Source: Maritalea sp049801075
GTDB lineage: Bacteria > Pseudomonadota > Alphaproteobacteria > Rhizobiales > Devosiaceae
Length of the DNA: 64,000 nt
NCBI RefSeq assembly: GCF_049801075.1
Contig: NZ_JBNAGG010000001.1
Location: forward strand, 744,001-808,000
Direction: 5' to 3'
Of the stretch, positions 13,568-23,201 are shown piece after piece (the first letter of the stretch is position 1; each line of letters starts with the position of its first letter). The notes beneath the pieces are model-generated. The model ran no database searches. It saw nothing but the letters and a program-made list of their open reading frames with translations, and had not been told where the DNA came from. The translations under genes were made by a program, and so were the position numbers.

Positions 13568-15661
13568 CTACCCTAGCGATGGCTTCACCCAAACCGCACA
13601 ATCATGAAACGCAGCGCCACCGAACGGAGGCACTGGATCGGAGCCGATTAAAGTGTTGATTCCTTTGCCGCCTTTATGGGCCTTGTTTTTAAACAGACTT
13701 TCGGCGATCAGCACGCCACGTTGCATGCCGTCGAAGATTTTGGCTTTGAGAACCACTTCGCCGCGTTTGTTGCCGACGGTGACGTAATCATCTTCATTGA
13801 TGTTAAGCGCTGCGGCATCGTCTGGGTGGACGAACACGGTGGGTTCCGGGTGGCGTTTTTGCGAACCGGGGGTTTCGGTGAAGCTGGTGTTGAGGAAGGC
13901 ACGGGCTGGGCTGGTGGCCAGGCGGAACGGATGCGCCGCGTCGCAGGCTTCGATGGTTTCCCAATGGTCGGCGAATTTGGGCAGAATGGCCGGGTCGCAG
14001 ACAAATTCTACTGCTTTGCGCTCTTGCGTGGCAGGCCAGTCTGGCGCGAATTTGAAGCGGCCATCGTCCCAAGCAAAGCCATCGCGATAATGAGCGTCGG
14101 CCACTGTATCGGCGCGGTCGATATAACCTTCTTCGGCCACCTCGTTCAGCGAGCCAAAGCCGGACTTTTGGAACGTTTCGTCGATCAGTTCGCGATCTTC
14201 CATTTCAAAGGCTGCACCCTTGGCGTTCAGCCGTTTGGCTAGTTCCTTGAACAGCCAATGGTTGGAGCGGGTTTCGCCCGGCCCCTCTTGGATTTTTGGC
14301 CCATAAAGAATGCGGGTGTGGCCGCCGCGGGTGTAAAAGTCCTCATGCTCGGTGAACATGGTGGCGGGCAGCACAATGTCGGCCAGTTCGGCTGTGTCGG
14401 TCATAAATTGCTCATGCACCACCACAAACAGATCGTCGCGCTTAAAGCCTTGGCGCACCAGTTCCTGATCTGGTGTCACCACAGCCGGGTTGCAGTTTTG
14501 GATCAGCATGGCTTTCACGGGTGGGCCGTTTTTCAATGCCTTTTGATCGCCCGTCAAGATGGGGCCAAGCTCGCACATATCCAGCAAGCGCTGGGGCTTG
14601 GTGGCCAAGTCCGATCCGGTGATCAGGCTTTTGTCGATGCCCCATGTGCCTGAGTTGGAGTGGAACGCCCCGCCCCCTTCATATTGCCATGCGCCCAGCA
14701 TGGCGGGCACGCACAGCGCGGCGTGCATGGCGGTGGCACCATTGCGCTGGCGGGTGAAGCCATAGCCCAGCCGGAAGAAAGCGCGTGGGTTATTGCCCAG
14801 CAAAGCGGCCAGCTCTTCGATCTGCGCCACGTCCAGTCCGGTGATCTCCGCGGCGCGCTCGGGCGTCCAGCTTTCAAGATGTGATTCAAACTCGGGTGAG
14901 AAGTCTGTGTATTTGCTCATATATTCGCGATCGGCTTTGCCATCGCGCAGCAAAATATGCATCAAAGCGCAGGCCAATGCCCCGTCGGTGCCGGGCTTTA
15001 AAAGCACGCCCATATCGGCCTGTTGCATGGTGGCGGTGCGGTAAATATCGACCACCACGATTTTAGCCCCCCGCTCCTTGCGGGCCTTCATGGCATGGGT
15101 CATCACATTGACCTGGGTGTGCACCGGGTTGGTGCCCCAAATCACGATCACGTCCGATTGCGCCATTTCTTCCGGGTTCACACCCTGCAAGCGGCCTATG
15201 CCCGCCACATAGCCGGCCCATGAGATCATGGAGCAGATGGTGCCATATTGCCGGGAGTAGTTTTTGGCGTTGCGCAGGCGGTCAATCCCGTCGCGCATCA
15301 CATAGCCCATGGTGCCCGCATAATAATAAGGCCACACGCTTTCTGCGCCGAACTCGTCTTCGGCGGCGAGGAATTTTTCGGCCACAATATCCAGCGCTTC
15401 ATCCCATGAGATACGCTCGAACTTGCCGTCGCCTTTCGCCCCCACCCGCTTCAGCGGATACAGCAAGCGATCTGGATGGTGCGTGCGCTCCGCATATCGG
15501 GCCACTTTTTCGCAGATCACGCCTGCCGTGTATGGATCATCCTTCGCCCCGCGCACCCGGCCCATGGTGCCATCTTCCAAAACCTCCACATCCAGCGCGC
15601 AGGTGGATGGGCAATCGTGAGGACAGACGGTGCGTTCAACTTTAAGGACAGATTTTTTCAT
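13568..15661 (-). CDS. molybdopterin-dependent oxidoreductase (DMSO reductase superfamily, 4Fe-4S)
   Basis: 697 residues from the ATG at 15661; the frame extends to a GTG at 15721. The N-terminus binds a 4Fe-4S cluster: C13-X3-C17-X3-C21-X28-C50 (VCPHDCPSTC ... VICEKV). Then come the Mo-bisPGD domains (ISWDEALDIVAEKF, WPYYYAGTMGYVMRDGIDRL, VIWGTNPVHTQVN, GGGAFHSNSGTWG) and the C-terminal MoCo-dinucleotide-binding domain (HPDDAAALNINEDDYVTVGN, RGEVVLKAKI). No twin-arginine signal is present, so it is probably cytoplasmic. No electron-transfer subunits are adjacent; substrate unknown. Similar stand-alone genes in Rhizobiales are annotated only as molybdopterin oxidoreductases. Confidence 0.88.
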   Translation of the reverse strand: MKKSVLKVERTVCPHDCPSTCALDVEVLEDGTMGRVRGAKDDPYTAGVICEKVARYAERTHHPDRLLYPLKRVGAKGDGKFERISWDEALDIVAEKFLAAEDEFGAESVWPYYYAGTMGYVMRDGIDRLRNAKNYSRQYGTICSMISWAGYVAGIGRLQGVNPEEMAQSDVIVIWGTNPVHTQVNVMTHAMKARKERGAKIVVVDIYRTATMQQADMGVLLKPGTDGALACALMHILLRDGKADREYMSKYTDFSPEFESHLESWTPERAAEITGLDVAQIEELAALLGNNPRAFFRLGYGFTRQRNGATAMHAALCVPAMLGAWQYEGGGAFHSNSGTWGIDKSLITGSDLATKPQRLLDMCELGPILTGDQKALKNGPPVKAMLIQNCNPAVVTPDQELVRQGFKRDDLFVVVHEQFMTDTAELADIVLPATMFTEHEDFYTRGGHTRILYGPKIQEGPGETRSNHWLFKELAKRLNAKGAAFEMEDRELIDETFQKSGFGSLNEVAEEGYIDRADTVADAHYRDGFAWDDGRFKFAPDWPATQERKAVEFVCDPAILPKFADHWETIEACDAAHPFRLATSPARAFLNTSFTETPGSQKRHPEPTVFVHPDDAAALNINEDDYVTVGNKRGEVVLKAKIFDGMQRGVLIAESLFKNKAHKGGKGINTLIGSDPVPPFGGAAFHDCAVWVKPSLG

Positions 15662-15738
15662 GGGACTAAAGGGGCTATTTTTGGTTGCTGATTTGCGGCA
15701 CAATTTAGTGCAGTTCAGCACATAAGCAAGGAGAGAAT

Positions 15739-16104
15739 ATGCTCAAGCAACCAAGATATGTGATTGCGGTGAAAGACCTTGCAAAATCCAGCCTGTTTTA
15801 TCGCGATAAGCTCGGCTTTGAGGTGATTGAAATTGAGGATAAGGGCTGGCGTTTTTTCGTGCGCGACAATGTCACCATCATGGCGGGCGATTGCCCCGAT
15901 GAAATGGCCGCGGCCGAGACGGGCGATCATTCCTATATGGCCTATATTGTTGCGGATTATGTAGATGCGCTTTTTGCCGAATATGGGGGCAATGGCGTGG
16001 AGATTATCAAGCCCTTGCGCGATGAGGCGCATGGCATGCGCGAATTTGGCATTCGCACCCTTGATGGGCACCGCCTTATGTTTGGCCAATCCATCAGCGC
16101 ATAA
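15739..16104 (+). CDS. VOC superfamily (glyoxalase/bleomycin-resistance-like) protein
   Basis: 121 residues, start preceded by AAGGAGAG. One VOC module with two beta-alpha-beta-beta-beta halves: YVIAVKDLAKSSLFYRDKLG, FFVRDNVTIMAGDCPDEM, YMAYIVADYVDALFAEYG, and FGIRTLDGHRLMFGQ. Metal-ligand residues are not classical (no clear His/Glu set of glyoxalase I), so it is probably a binding protein or an enzyme with another chemistry. Divergent from the molybdopterin oxidoreductase, convergent with ndk. Confidence 0.78.
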   Translation: MLKQPRYVIAVKDLAKSSLFYRDKLGFEVIEIEDKGWRFFVRDNVTIMAGDCPDEMAAAETGDHSYMAYIVADYVDALFAEYGGNGVEIIKPLRDEAHGMREFGIRTLDGHRLMFGQSISA

Positions 16105-16128
16105 AAAAAGGGCCGCCGAAGCGACCCT
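16103..16128 (-). terminator. intrinsic terminator of ndk
   Basis: On the minus strand: AGGGTCGC, loop TTCG, GCGGCCCT (one G-U pair), followed by TTTTTTT. It overlaps the last codon of the convergent VOC gene. Confidence 0.88.
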
Positions 16129-16153
16129 AAATTCATCACGAAATGGATGGCGA

Positions 16154-16576
16154 TTAGCCAACGATTTCGTCGTCAGAGAAGAAATATTTGATTTCTTCCG
16201 CAGCAGTTTCTGGTGCGTCTGAACCGTGCACTGAGTTTTCGCCGATTGAAAGCGCGAACTCTTTACGGATTGTGCCTTCAGCAGCTTCTGCTGGGTTTGT
16301 TGCGCCCATAACTTCGCGGTTTTTGGCGATGGCGTCTTCGCCTTCCAACACCTGCACAACAACTGGCTCAGAAATCATGAAGTCAACCAATTCACCAAAG
16401 AAAGGACGCTCTTTGTGCACAGCGTAGAAGCCTTCAGCCTGCTCGCGTGTCATGTGAATGCGCTTAGATGCAACGATGCGCAAGCCAGCTTCTTCAAACT
16501 TGGCGATGATTTTGCCAGTCAAGTTGCGCTTTGTGGCATCAGGTTTAATGATAGAAAATGTACGTTCCAAAGCCAT
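16154..16576 (-). CDS. ndk: nucleoside diphosphate kinase
   Basis: 140 residues, the normal family length; start at the ATG at 16576 (MALERTFSIIKPDA). Transfers the terminal phosphate from ATP to NDPs via a phospho-His intermediate. Seen: active-site His117 in SIGENSVHGSDAPETA, the Kpn-loop region FMISEPVVVQVLEGEDA, and MGATNPAEAAEGTIR. An AAGGG lies upstream at the right distance. Monocistronic, with a strong terminator immediately downstream. Confidence 0.97.
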   Translation of the reverse strand: MALERTFSIIKPDATKRNLTGKIIAKFEEAGLRIVASKRIHMTREQAEGFYAVHKERPFFGELVDFMISEPVVVQVLEGEDAIAKNREVMGATNPAEAAEGTIRKEFALSIGENSVHGSDAPETAAEEIKYFFSDDEIVG

Positions 16577-16693
16577 TGAAATACCCTTATTTTGCTTTGT
16601 GGGATGTGGCCTGCGTTTTATAGACCTTATCGGGATATGACAAGCACCAAGATCATTTAGCTGTGACAAGCATATGACAGGGGCAATTTGCCC

Positions 16694-17119
16694 CTATTCA
16701 ATCAGCAATTCTTGGGATTCGATCACTTGGCCTTCTTGGTCCTTCACTTGAAAGCGCAGGCGCTCCAAATCTTTTGGCCCATCGAACCACACTTCCATAT
16801 TGAGCGGCTTGATCGCCATGGTGCACACGCCCCCCTCAATTTGCACAGTGAAGGTCAGGTCCGCCACAAAGCGGCCTACGTCTAGCGTGTGGCCCGCCAA
16901 GTTCCAGCAACCATTGGGGGCGAAATACATATATTCAAAATTGATTTGGTCGGTGCCCACGCGTTTCACCATGGGGATATTTTCACGCGTAAGCCCTAAA
17001 GATGGTTTGGTGTTAAAATGCGGTTTTTGCGGCCCAGTGTTGACGGTTTGCGCCATCGCAGCTAAGGGTTGTGCAAAAATCAAAAGCAAAGACAGTATAA
17101 TGGATTCCGGCAGTTTCAT
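16694..17119 (-). CDS. exported hypothetical protein
   Basis: 141 residues with a clear signal peptide (MKLPESIILSLLLIFAQPLA, cleavage near AMAQ). The mature part has two Cys (GCWNLAGH, GGVCTMAI), perhaps a disulfide, and a beta-rich pattern ending VKDQEGQVIESQELLIE. No family recognised. A small hairpin (AGGGGC/GCCCCT, 16679-16694 area) follows the stop without a T-run. Probably periplasmic, single-gene unit. Confidence 0.6.
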   Translation of the reverse strand: MKLPESIILSLLLIFAQPLAAMAQTVNTGPQKPHFNTKPSLGLTRENIPMVKRVGTDQINFEYMYFAPNGCWNLAGHTLDVGRFVADLTFTVQIEGGVCTMAIKPLNMEVWFDGPKDLERLRFQVKDQEGQVIESQELLIE

Positions 17120-17254
17120 TCGAAGACCTGTTTGAAAATTTCAATGCACCCCAAATGTTGGTGACGCGCATTTTTGCGCCTCCGTTTGGCGTGTGCTTTT
17201 CAAACTAATCTCGAATAATGAACAAAATTAGGCCGTTCGAAAGCTGCTGAAATC

Positions 17255-19141
17255 ATGCTGAAAATTACGAATTTAAATTACTCTATTGAAGGTCGCTCGC
17301 TGTTTGAAAATGCGAGTCTCACCCTGCCCGCTGGCTCGAAAGCCGGTTTTGTGGGCCGCAATGGCTCGGGCAAAACCACTCTCTTCCGCTTGTTAAAAGG
17401 CGAAATTCCCACAGATTCTGGCGATATTGAAATTCATCACCGCGCAAAAATGGGTTCTGTGGCGCAGGAAGCGCCTGCCACCCAAGATAGCGTGATGGAT
17501 ATTGTGCTGGAAGCTGACAAGGAACGCCTTCAGCTTTTAGAAGAAGCGGAGACCGTGACCGATCCGATGCGCATTGGCGAGGTTCACACCCGCTTGGCCG
17601 AAATTGAGGCGCATTCTGCCGAAGCGCGGGCCAGTTCGATTTTAAAAGGTTTGGGCTTTGACCAAACCAAACAATCTGAGCCGTGCGCCAATCTATCCGG
17701 CGGGTGGCGCATGCGTGTGTCGCTCGCGGGTGTGTTGTTTTCCAAGCCTGATCTGTTGCTGCTCGATGAGCCGACCAACTATTTGGACCTTGAAGGCACA
17801 TTGTGGCTAGAGCGCTATTTGGCAAACTATCCCTATACGGTCTTTATGATCTCGCACGACCGGGACTTGCTCAACAAGGCGGTCAATTCCATCGTGCATC
17901 TGGAGCGCGGTGGTCTTAGCTTTTACCGCGGCGCATATGATCAGTTTGAGGAAAATCGCCGCTTGCAGATGGACATCAACAACAAGCAGCGTGAAAAGCA
18001 GCTTGAGCAGATCGCCCATATGCAAAGCTTTGTGGATCGGTTCCGGGCGAAAGCGACCAAAGCAAAGCAAGCTCAATCTCGCCTGAAACGGATTGAGAAG
18101 ATCAAGCCTGTGGAAGCACTGTTCGACGAACATGTGGCCCCCTTCACCTTCCCGCAGCCTAAGCGTGCTGTTTCGGCCCCCATTATCGATATGGAAATGG
18201 CGGCAACCGGATATGAAGAAGGTACGCCAATCCTCAGCCGCATCAGTGGCCGCATTGATCCTGAAGATCGCATTGCGCTTGTGGGCATCAATGGCAATGG
18301 TAAGTCCACTTTCGCCAAATTGCTGGCAGGTGAACTGAAGCTGATGGATGGCCGCCTCACCAAAGCACGTAAGCTTGAGGTGGCGCATTTCGCACAGCAC
18401 CAAATGGATATGCTCAAGCCAAAGCAAACGCCCTTGGAGCATGTTGAACCGCTTATGCCTTATGACAGTGAGGCGAAACGGAGGGCACGTGTTGCCCAAA
18501 TGGGCCTCACCACCTCGCGCATGGACACGTTGGCAGAAAATCTTTCTGGTGGCGAGAAAGCGCGGCTTTTGATGGGCTTGGTCACCTTTAACGGCCCGAA
18601 CCTTTTGATCTTGGACGAACCGACCAACCATTTGGACATTGATAGTCGCGATGCGTTGGTGCAGGCGCTCAATGAATATGAAGGTGCGGTGCTGATCATT
18701 TCTCACGATCGGCATTTGATCGAAGCAACGGTGGACCAGCTTTGGATTGCCAAAGATGGCACCATCTCCGTGTGCGATTATGATCTTGAGACCTATCAAC
18801 GGTCCCTCACCGGCACGCGCGACAAGCCAGAGCCGAACAAGGCCAACAGCCCTGCGGACAAGAAAAAAGATCGCAAGATTGCTGCCGAAAAACGCGCCCA
18901 GCTTGCGCCCTTACGCAAGGAAATCAAACAGTTAGAATCTAAGGTTGAAAAACTGAATCAAGAATTGTCCAAAACCGACAAGGCTTTGGAAGACCCTGAT
19001 TTATTTCAAAAAGATCCGGATAAGGCTGTCCAATTGGGCAAAGATCGGGCAGATTTGGCCAAAGATATCGAAACAGTTGAAGAGCTTTGGCTGGAGAAGC
19101 TGGCAACTTTAGAAGAGGCACAAGACGAGCTTGGCCTCTAG
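17255..19141 (+). CDS. ABC-F family ATPase (Uup/YheS-type)
   Basis: 628 residues, no membrane segment. Two ABC cassettes: first with GFVGRNGSGKTTLF (about 32-45), LSGGWRMRVSLAG and LLLLDEPTNYLD; second with GINGNGKSTFAKLL, LSGGEKARLLMG and LLILDEPTNHLD. The interdomain linker (REKQLEQIAHMQSFVDRFRA) and a C-terminal basic coiled coil (EKRAQLAPLRKEIKQLESKV onwards) are typical of ABC-F proteins that bind ribosomes and resolve stalled or special translation states. The C-terminal coil suggests the Uup/YheS side rather than EttA. It ends 10 bases before the DUF4344 gene start codon. Confidence 0.92.
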   Translation: MLKITNLNYSIEGRSLFENASLTLPAGSKAGFVGRNGSGKTTLFRLLKGEIPTDSGDIEIHHRAKMGSVAQEAPATQDSVMDIVLEADKERLQLLEEAETVTDPMRIGEVHTRLAEIEAHSAEARASSILKGLGFDQTKQSEPCANLSGGWRMRVSLAGVLFSKPDLLLLDEPTNYLDLEGTLWLERYLANYPYTVFMISHDRDLLNKAVNSIVHLERGGLSFYRGAYDQFEENRRLQMDINNKQREKQLEQIAHMQSFVDRFRAKATKAKQAQSRLKRIEKIKPVEALFDEHVAPFTFPQPKRAVSAPIIDMEMAATGYEEGTPILSRISGRIDPEDRIALVGINGNGKSTFAKLLAGELKLMDGRLTKARKLEVAHFAQHQMDMLKPKQTPLEHVEPLMPYDSEAKRRARVAQMGLTTSRMDTLAENLSGGEKARLLMGLVTFNGPNLLILDEPTNHLDIDSRDALVQALNEYEGAVLIISHDRHLIEATVDQLWIAKDGTISVCDYDLETYQRSLTGTRDKPEPNKANSPADKKKDRKIAAEKRAQLAPLRKEIKQLESKVEKLNQELSKTDKALEDPDLFQKDPDKAVQLGKDRADLAKDIETVEELWLEKLATLEEAQDELGL

Positions 19142-19151
19142 CGGGGGAAGT

Positions 19152-19949
19152 ATGAAACGTTTTGTGTTGGGCCTATTGATCTTGTTGGGGGCGGCAATCG
19201 CCCCCGCATTGGCGCAAGATCTCACTGACGAACAATATGATGAAGCGGTGGAGTTTGCGCAAAACAATACACGTTTTGTGCTTTATCACGAGTTTGGCCA
19301 TTTGGTGATTGCTCAGTTTGGCTTGCCTATTTTGGGCAAGGAAGAAGATGCAGCGGATAATATCGCCTCTGTCATCCTGCTCAGTGAACGCGACGAAGAA
19401 TATGACAATATCCTGTTCGACGCGGCCGATGGTTGGTATCTGTCCGACATTTCCAACACCGAAGATTTCGAGGAAGCTGATTTTTACGACAGCCACAGCC
19501 TAGACATCCAGCGCTCCTATCAAATTGTTTGCCTCATGGCAGGCCAGAGCATGGAAACATTCGGTGAGTTTGCAGCTGAATATGGGTTGGATGAAGACCG
19601 GATTGATCTGTGTGCCGCCGATTATGAGCAGTTGGAGCAATCTTGGGCTGTGATGACAGAGTCCTTCATCAATCCAATGCGCGGTGAAGGTTATACCGCC
19701 AAGATTATCTATGACGAGCCGAACGCTGAAACTGAACTTTCAGCCGCCCTCATCAAAGAGTCCGGCATGATGGAAGAATTGCAGCAACGCTTTGCCGACA
19801 ATCTGCCCGAAGAAACCACATTCCGCGCCACATCATGCGATGAGCAAAACGCCTATTATGACCCGGAAAAGTCAGAAATCGTCATGTGTTACGAGCTGAC
19901 GGACCTGTTTCTTGATCTGGTGATCGAGGATATTTTGGCGGAGGAATAG
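19152..19949 (+). CDS. secreted DUF4344 putative metallopeptidase
   Basis: 265 residues from the ATG at 19152 with GGGGGAAG just upstream. Signal peptide MKRFVLGLLILLGAAIAPAL (cleavage near ALAQ). Zinc-binding HExxH as HEFGH (46-50) in FVLYHEFGHLVIAQFG, followed by the EEDAAD segment expected to supply a third ligand. Strongly acidic. DUF4344 proteins are thought to be exported zinc peptidases. Probably co-transcribed with the ABC-F gene; ends 3 bases before the convergent holC. Confidence 0.8.
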   Translation: MKRFVLGLLILLGAAIAPALAQDLTDEQYDEAVEFAQNNTRFVLYHEFGHLVIAQFGLPILGKEEDAADNIASVILLSERDEEYDNILFDAADGWYLSDISNTEDFEEADFYDSHSLDIQRSYQIVCLMAGQSMETFGEFAAEYGLDEDRIDLCAADYEQLEQSWAVMTESFINPMRGEGYTAKIIYDEPNAETELSAALIKESGMMEELQQRFADNLPEETTFRATSCDEQNAYYDPEKSEIVMCYELTDLFLDLVIEDILAEE

Positions 19950-19952
19950 GCG

Positions 19953-20411
19953 TTACGCCTTTTTCACCCAACGGCCATTGGGCTCTTGCTGCCAATAAGT
20001 CAGTTCATGGTCCTTTGACAGGGCTTTCCAGGCTTGCCGGGCGCGGGTTACCGCGTCTGGATCATGGCCATTGAACATAAACACAACACGTTCATAGCCT
20101 TCAGCCTTTTCGGGCACCGCCCCTTCCACAAAAAAGCGGATTTGGGCGCTGTTGGGGTTTTCATCATTGTCAGCAATCAGAACCGGCATTTCCGCCAGCT
20201 CTTCAAGTTCCACCTGATCAGATAGCACCATGTGCGGCAAAAAGCTCTCGGCCCGAAATGTCCATAGTGCTTCATCCAGCGCTGGCATTTTCGCGGCGTT
20301 GGCGCATTGCACCATGGCACGCCAGCCCCGTTCCAATGTCTTTTCAAGCAAAACAGGCAGCACCGCTTCAAGCGGCTTTTGTTCTAAATGATAGAACAGA
20401 ATTTCTGTCAT
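19953..20411 (-). CDS. holC: DNA polymerase III subunit chi
   Basis: 152 residues from the ATG at 20411 (MTEILFYHLEQKPLEAVLP), with GGAG upstream; the longer frame is unneeded. Chi couples the clamp loader to SSB. Typical features: LPVLLEKTLERGWRAMVQCA, LDEALWTFRAESFLPHMVL, and the WKALSKDHELTYWQQEPNGR ending. It sits directly after pepA on the same strand (26 bases), the usual pepA-holC pairing. Confidence 0.9.
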   Translation of the reverse strand: MTEILFYHLEQKPLEAVLPVLLEKTLERGWRAMVQCANAAKMPALDEALWTFRAESFLPHMVLSDQVELEELAEMPVLIADNDENPNSAQIRFFVEGAVPEKAEGYERVVFMFNGHDPDAVTRARQAWKALSKDHELTYWQQEPNGRWVKKA

Positions 20412-20436
20412 GCTGCCTGCTCCTTTAGGTTTGACC

Positions 20437-21924
20437 CTATTCGTAGTGATTGCGAACCATTTGGTCGAGCAAATAAACGCCAAAACCAGTTGCCCAGCTT
20501 TTATTTACTGCTGTCGCAGGCGCGCCCATAGCGGTGGACAAGTCCAAGTGCGCCCATTTGGTTTCGCCAACAAAGCGTTTCAAGAATTGTGCCGCAGTGA
20601 TCGCGCCAGCCCAACGGCCGCCAATATTTTTCATGTCAGCATTCTTGCTGTCGATCAGCTTGTCATAGGCTGGGCCCATGGGGAACCGCCATACTTTTTC
20701 GTTGGTTTCCAATCCTGCCGCCGTGATGTGTTCAGCCAGTCGATCATCATTGGAAAACAGACCGGCATGTTCGTTGCCCAAAGCCACTAGATTGGCGCCC
20801 GTCAATGTCGCCAGATTGACCATGAATTTTGGTTTAAAGGTTTCTTTGGTGTACCAAAGCGCATCAGCCAACACCAAGCGACCTTCCGCATCAGTGTTCA
20901 ACACTTCGATGGTTTGGCCAGACATGGATGTGACGATATCGCCCGGACGCTGCGCGTTAGCATCCAACATGTTTTCGACCAAGCCAATTACGCCAATCAC
21001 ATTGATTTTCGGCTTGCGCAACGAAATGGTTTTCATCAGGCCAGCAACAGCACCTGCCCCGCCCATGTCGCCCTTCATGTCTTCCATGCCACCTGCTGGC
21101 TTAATGGAGAGGCCGCCGCTGTCGAACACCACGCCTTTGCCAACAAAGGCCACAGGTGCTTCATCTTTCGCGCCGCCATTCCATTTCATGATCGCCAAAC
21201 GTGGGGGACGTACGGAACCTTGTGCTACGCCCAATAGCGCGCCCATGCCCAGCTTTTTCATTTGAGCTTCATCTAAAAGCTCAACTTCCATGCCGTCTTT
21301 TTCAAGTCCGTTCACCGCATCGGCAAACTCCAATGTGCCCAAAATGTTGGCGGGCTCGTTCACCAAGTCACGGGCGAAGATTGTACCTTCTGTCACGCAA
21401 TCACGGTCTTTATGCGCTGCTTCAGCGTCTTTGGCGTAGCTGGTCTCTAGCGTGACTTCGATTTCGCTGGCGCGGTCATCATCTTTGTTTTTCGTTTTAT
21501 ATTTATCGAAGCGGTAGTGGCTAAGCTTTAGCCCTGCCGCCGCTTCTGCCACACTTGCAGCATCAAAAATCTCATCATCCAACACCACCCGTGTGGTGTT
21601 GCCTGGCCGACTGCTAAGCTGGTCGATCAATTTGCCGCCAAATGCTGCAAATTCGTGTTTAGGGCTGTCTTTGGCCAAGCCATCAGTGCCTGCAACCAAA
21701 AGCAAATCAGCATCGGTATTTTGCGGTGCCAAAACTGGCAGATAAGAACCGCTCTTGCCCTTAAACTTTGCCGCTTCGGCTAGTTTCTTCAGGTCGAGAC
21801 CTGTTTTTTCCCAGATGGCTTTGCCATTGGCAGTCAGGTCGAAATCCGCATTTGTGGTAATCACGATATTTTTGCCAGTGCCTTTGCCATGTTCGGCAAT
21901 AGCAATTGTCAATGTTTGACCCAT
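20437..21924 (-). CDS. pepA: leucyl aminopeptidase (M17)
   Basis: 495 residues, full length. Cytosolic hexameric di-zinc aminopeptidase. Seen: the metal-site Lys/Asp segment FVGKGVVFDSGGLSIKPAGG, MEDMKGDMGGAG, and the M17 signature NTDAEGRLVLADAL with the catalytic Asp/Glu; the GAITAAQFLKRF ending is also typical. The N-terminal domain is divergent as usual. First gene of pepA-holC; divergent from lptF across a 180-base spacer. Confidence 0.96.
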   Translation of the reverse strand: MGQTLTIAIAEHGKGTGKNIVITTNADFDLTANGKAIWEKTGLDLKKLAEAAKFKGKSGSYLPVLAPQNTDADLLLVAGTDGLAKDSPKHEFAAFGGKLIDQLSSRPGNTTRVVLDDEIFDAASVAEAAAGLKLSHYRFDKYKTKNKDDDRASEIEVTLETSYAKDAEAAHKDRDCVTEGTIFARDLVNEPANILGTLEFADAVNGLEKDGMEVELLDEAQMKKLGMGALLGVAQGSVRPPRLAIMKWNGGAKDEAPVAFVGKGVVFDSGGLSIKPAGGMEDMKGDMGGAGAVAGLMKTISLRKPKINVIGVIGLVENMLDANAQRPGDIVTSMSGQTIEVLNTDAEGRLVLADALWYTKETFKPKFMVNLATLTGANLVALGNEHAGLFSNDDRLAEHITAAGLETNEKVWRFPMGPAYDKLIDSKNADMKNIGGRWAGAITAAQFLKRFVGETKWAHLDLSTAMGAPATAVNKSWATGFGVYLLDQMVRNHYE

Positions 21925-22103
21925 AGTCCCTATCCCAGTTTATTGAAGTGGTGCGCGGCTGCGCAGAATTTGATTTTCACTTAAATTGCTTCAGTTCGCG
22001 CGAAAGTGCAACCAACAGTAAAAATATTTTGATGGATAAATTATGGTCTCACAGCAGAATAATTAGGTGGTGACAAACGCCAAGCTGTGGCAAAAGTTCA
22101 CTT

Positions 22104-23201
22104 ATGGGATTGCTGACTCGCTACATACTTAAAAAATATCTTATTGCGGCAGCAGGCATCGCTTTTTTGCTGTGCTTTTTGGGCTGGCTGATCCAATTGC
22201 TAAGGGCGGTGGATTTGGTCACCAATAAGGGCCAAGGCCTCGGCGCTATGGTCTATCAATCCTTTTTAAGCCTGCCTGATATCCTCAACATTGTCCTGTT
22301 TCTTTGTGTTGCACTTGGCATTTCACGCACAGTGCGCGCGCTTCAATTGTCTAAAGAGATATTTCCCATTTATGCGGGTGTGGGCCTTAAGCCGCTCATT
22401 CGCTCTTGGCTATTGTTTATGGCCATCACGGTATCGCTTGGCCTGTCACTTTCTCATTTTGTAGTGCCAACAGCACGATATTTCGTCGCGCTTCAAAGCG
22501 ATCAGATCAATGCAGACTTGGTGGCCAACTCATCTCGTCCTGGCCGTTTTACGTCCATCAGCTCTGGCCTGACCATGATGATCCGCGAGCGCGCGCCAGA
22601 TGGAACTGGCCTTGGCTTTTTTGTTTACGACACCCGCGACCCGCTGCGGTCTCAAACGATTGTGGCCGAAGAATCTCAATTGGCTCAAATCGATGGCGTT
22701 CTCACGGTGCGACTGCGGCGCGGTTCCATTCAATATTACACATATGAAACCCACAAAATGTCAGGGTTAGAGTTTGAGACCTACTCGCTCGCCCTTTCAG
22801 ACCTGTCGGGCAGCCAATCGGCGGCATCGGTCACGCCCAACACCGCAGCACTTCTGCGGCAGCTATCGGCAGGTGAGCTATCCAAACGCGACAATGTGGA
22901 CTTGCATTCGCGCAACGCGTCAGCGCTTTACATTTTGTCCATGGGATTACTGGCGTTTTTCATGGTGTCACGCCCCAACACAATGCGCAGCAAATCTCGC
23001 ATCAGCGTCGACTTTGTTGTGATGACCATCGCCGTGATCGTTAAGGTCACCGGCACTGGCGCAGAACAGTTTATATTCAGGTCGCCTGCCCTTTGGCCAC
23101 TGATCTATGCGCCACCGCTTTTGCCAATCCTTCTGGCGCTGCCCATGATAATTCGGCAAGGCTTGTTCTCGAAATTCTCGAGCGTACGAGGTGCCGCATG
23201 A
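22104..23201 (+). CDS. lptF: LPS export ABC transporter permease LptF
   Basis: 365 residues, YjgP/YjgQ family. Inner-membrane permease of the LptB2FG complex that extracts LPS. Membrane segments near the N-terminus (YLIAAAGIAFLLCFLGWLIQ and the next two) and three at the C-terminus, with a periplasmic beta-jellyroll between (FTSISSGLTMMIRERAPDGT, VRLRRGSIQYYTYE). The stop overlaps lptG as ATGA (23198-23201). Confidence 0.93.
   Translation: MGLLTRYILKKYLIAAAGIAFLLCFLGWLIQLLRAVDLVTNKGQGLGAMVYQSFLSLPDILNIVLFLCVALGISRTVRALQLSKEIFPIYAGVGLKPLIRSWLLFMAITVSLGLSLSHFVVPTARYFVALQSDQINADLVANSSRPGRFTSISSGLTMMIRERAPDGTGLGFFVYDTRDPLRSQTIVAEESQLAQIDGVLTVRLRRGSIQYYTYETHKMSGLEFETYSLALSDLSGSQSAASVTPNTAALLRQLSAGELSKRDNVDLHSRNASALYILSMGLLAFFMVSRPNTMRSKSRISVDFVVMTIAVIVKVTGTGAEQFIFRSPALWPLIYAPPLLPILLALPMIIRQGLFSKFSSVRGAA

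Noticed and set aside
13568..15661. Formate dehydrogenase or nitrate reductase catalytic subunit
   Set aside because: The oxidoreductase has no partner subunits and no diagnostic selenocysteine or nitrate-site context; only the general superfamily can be named.
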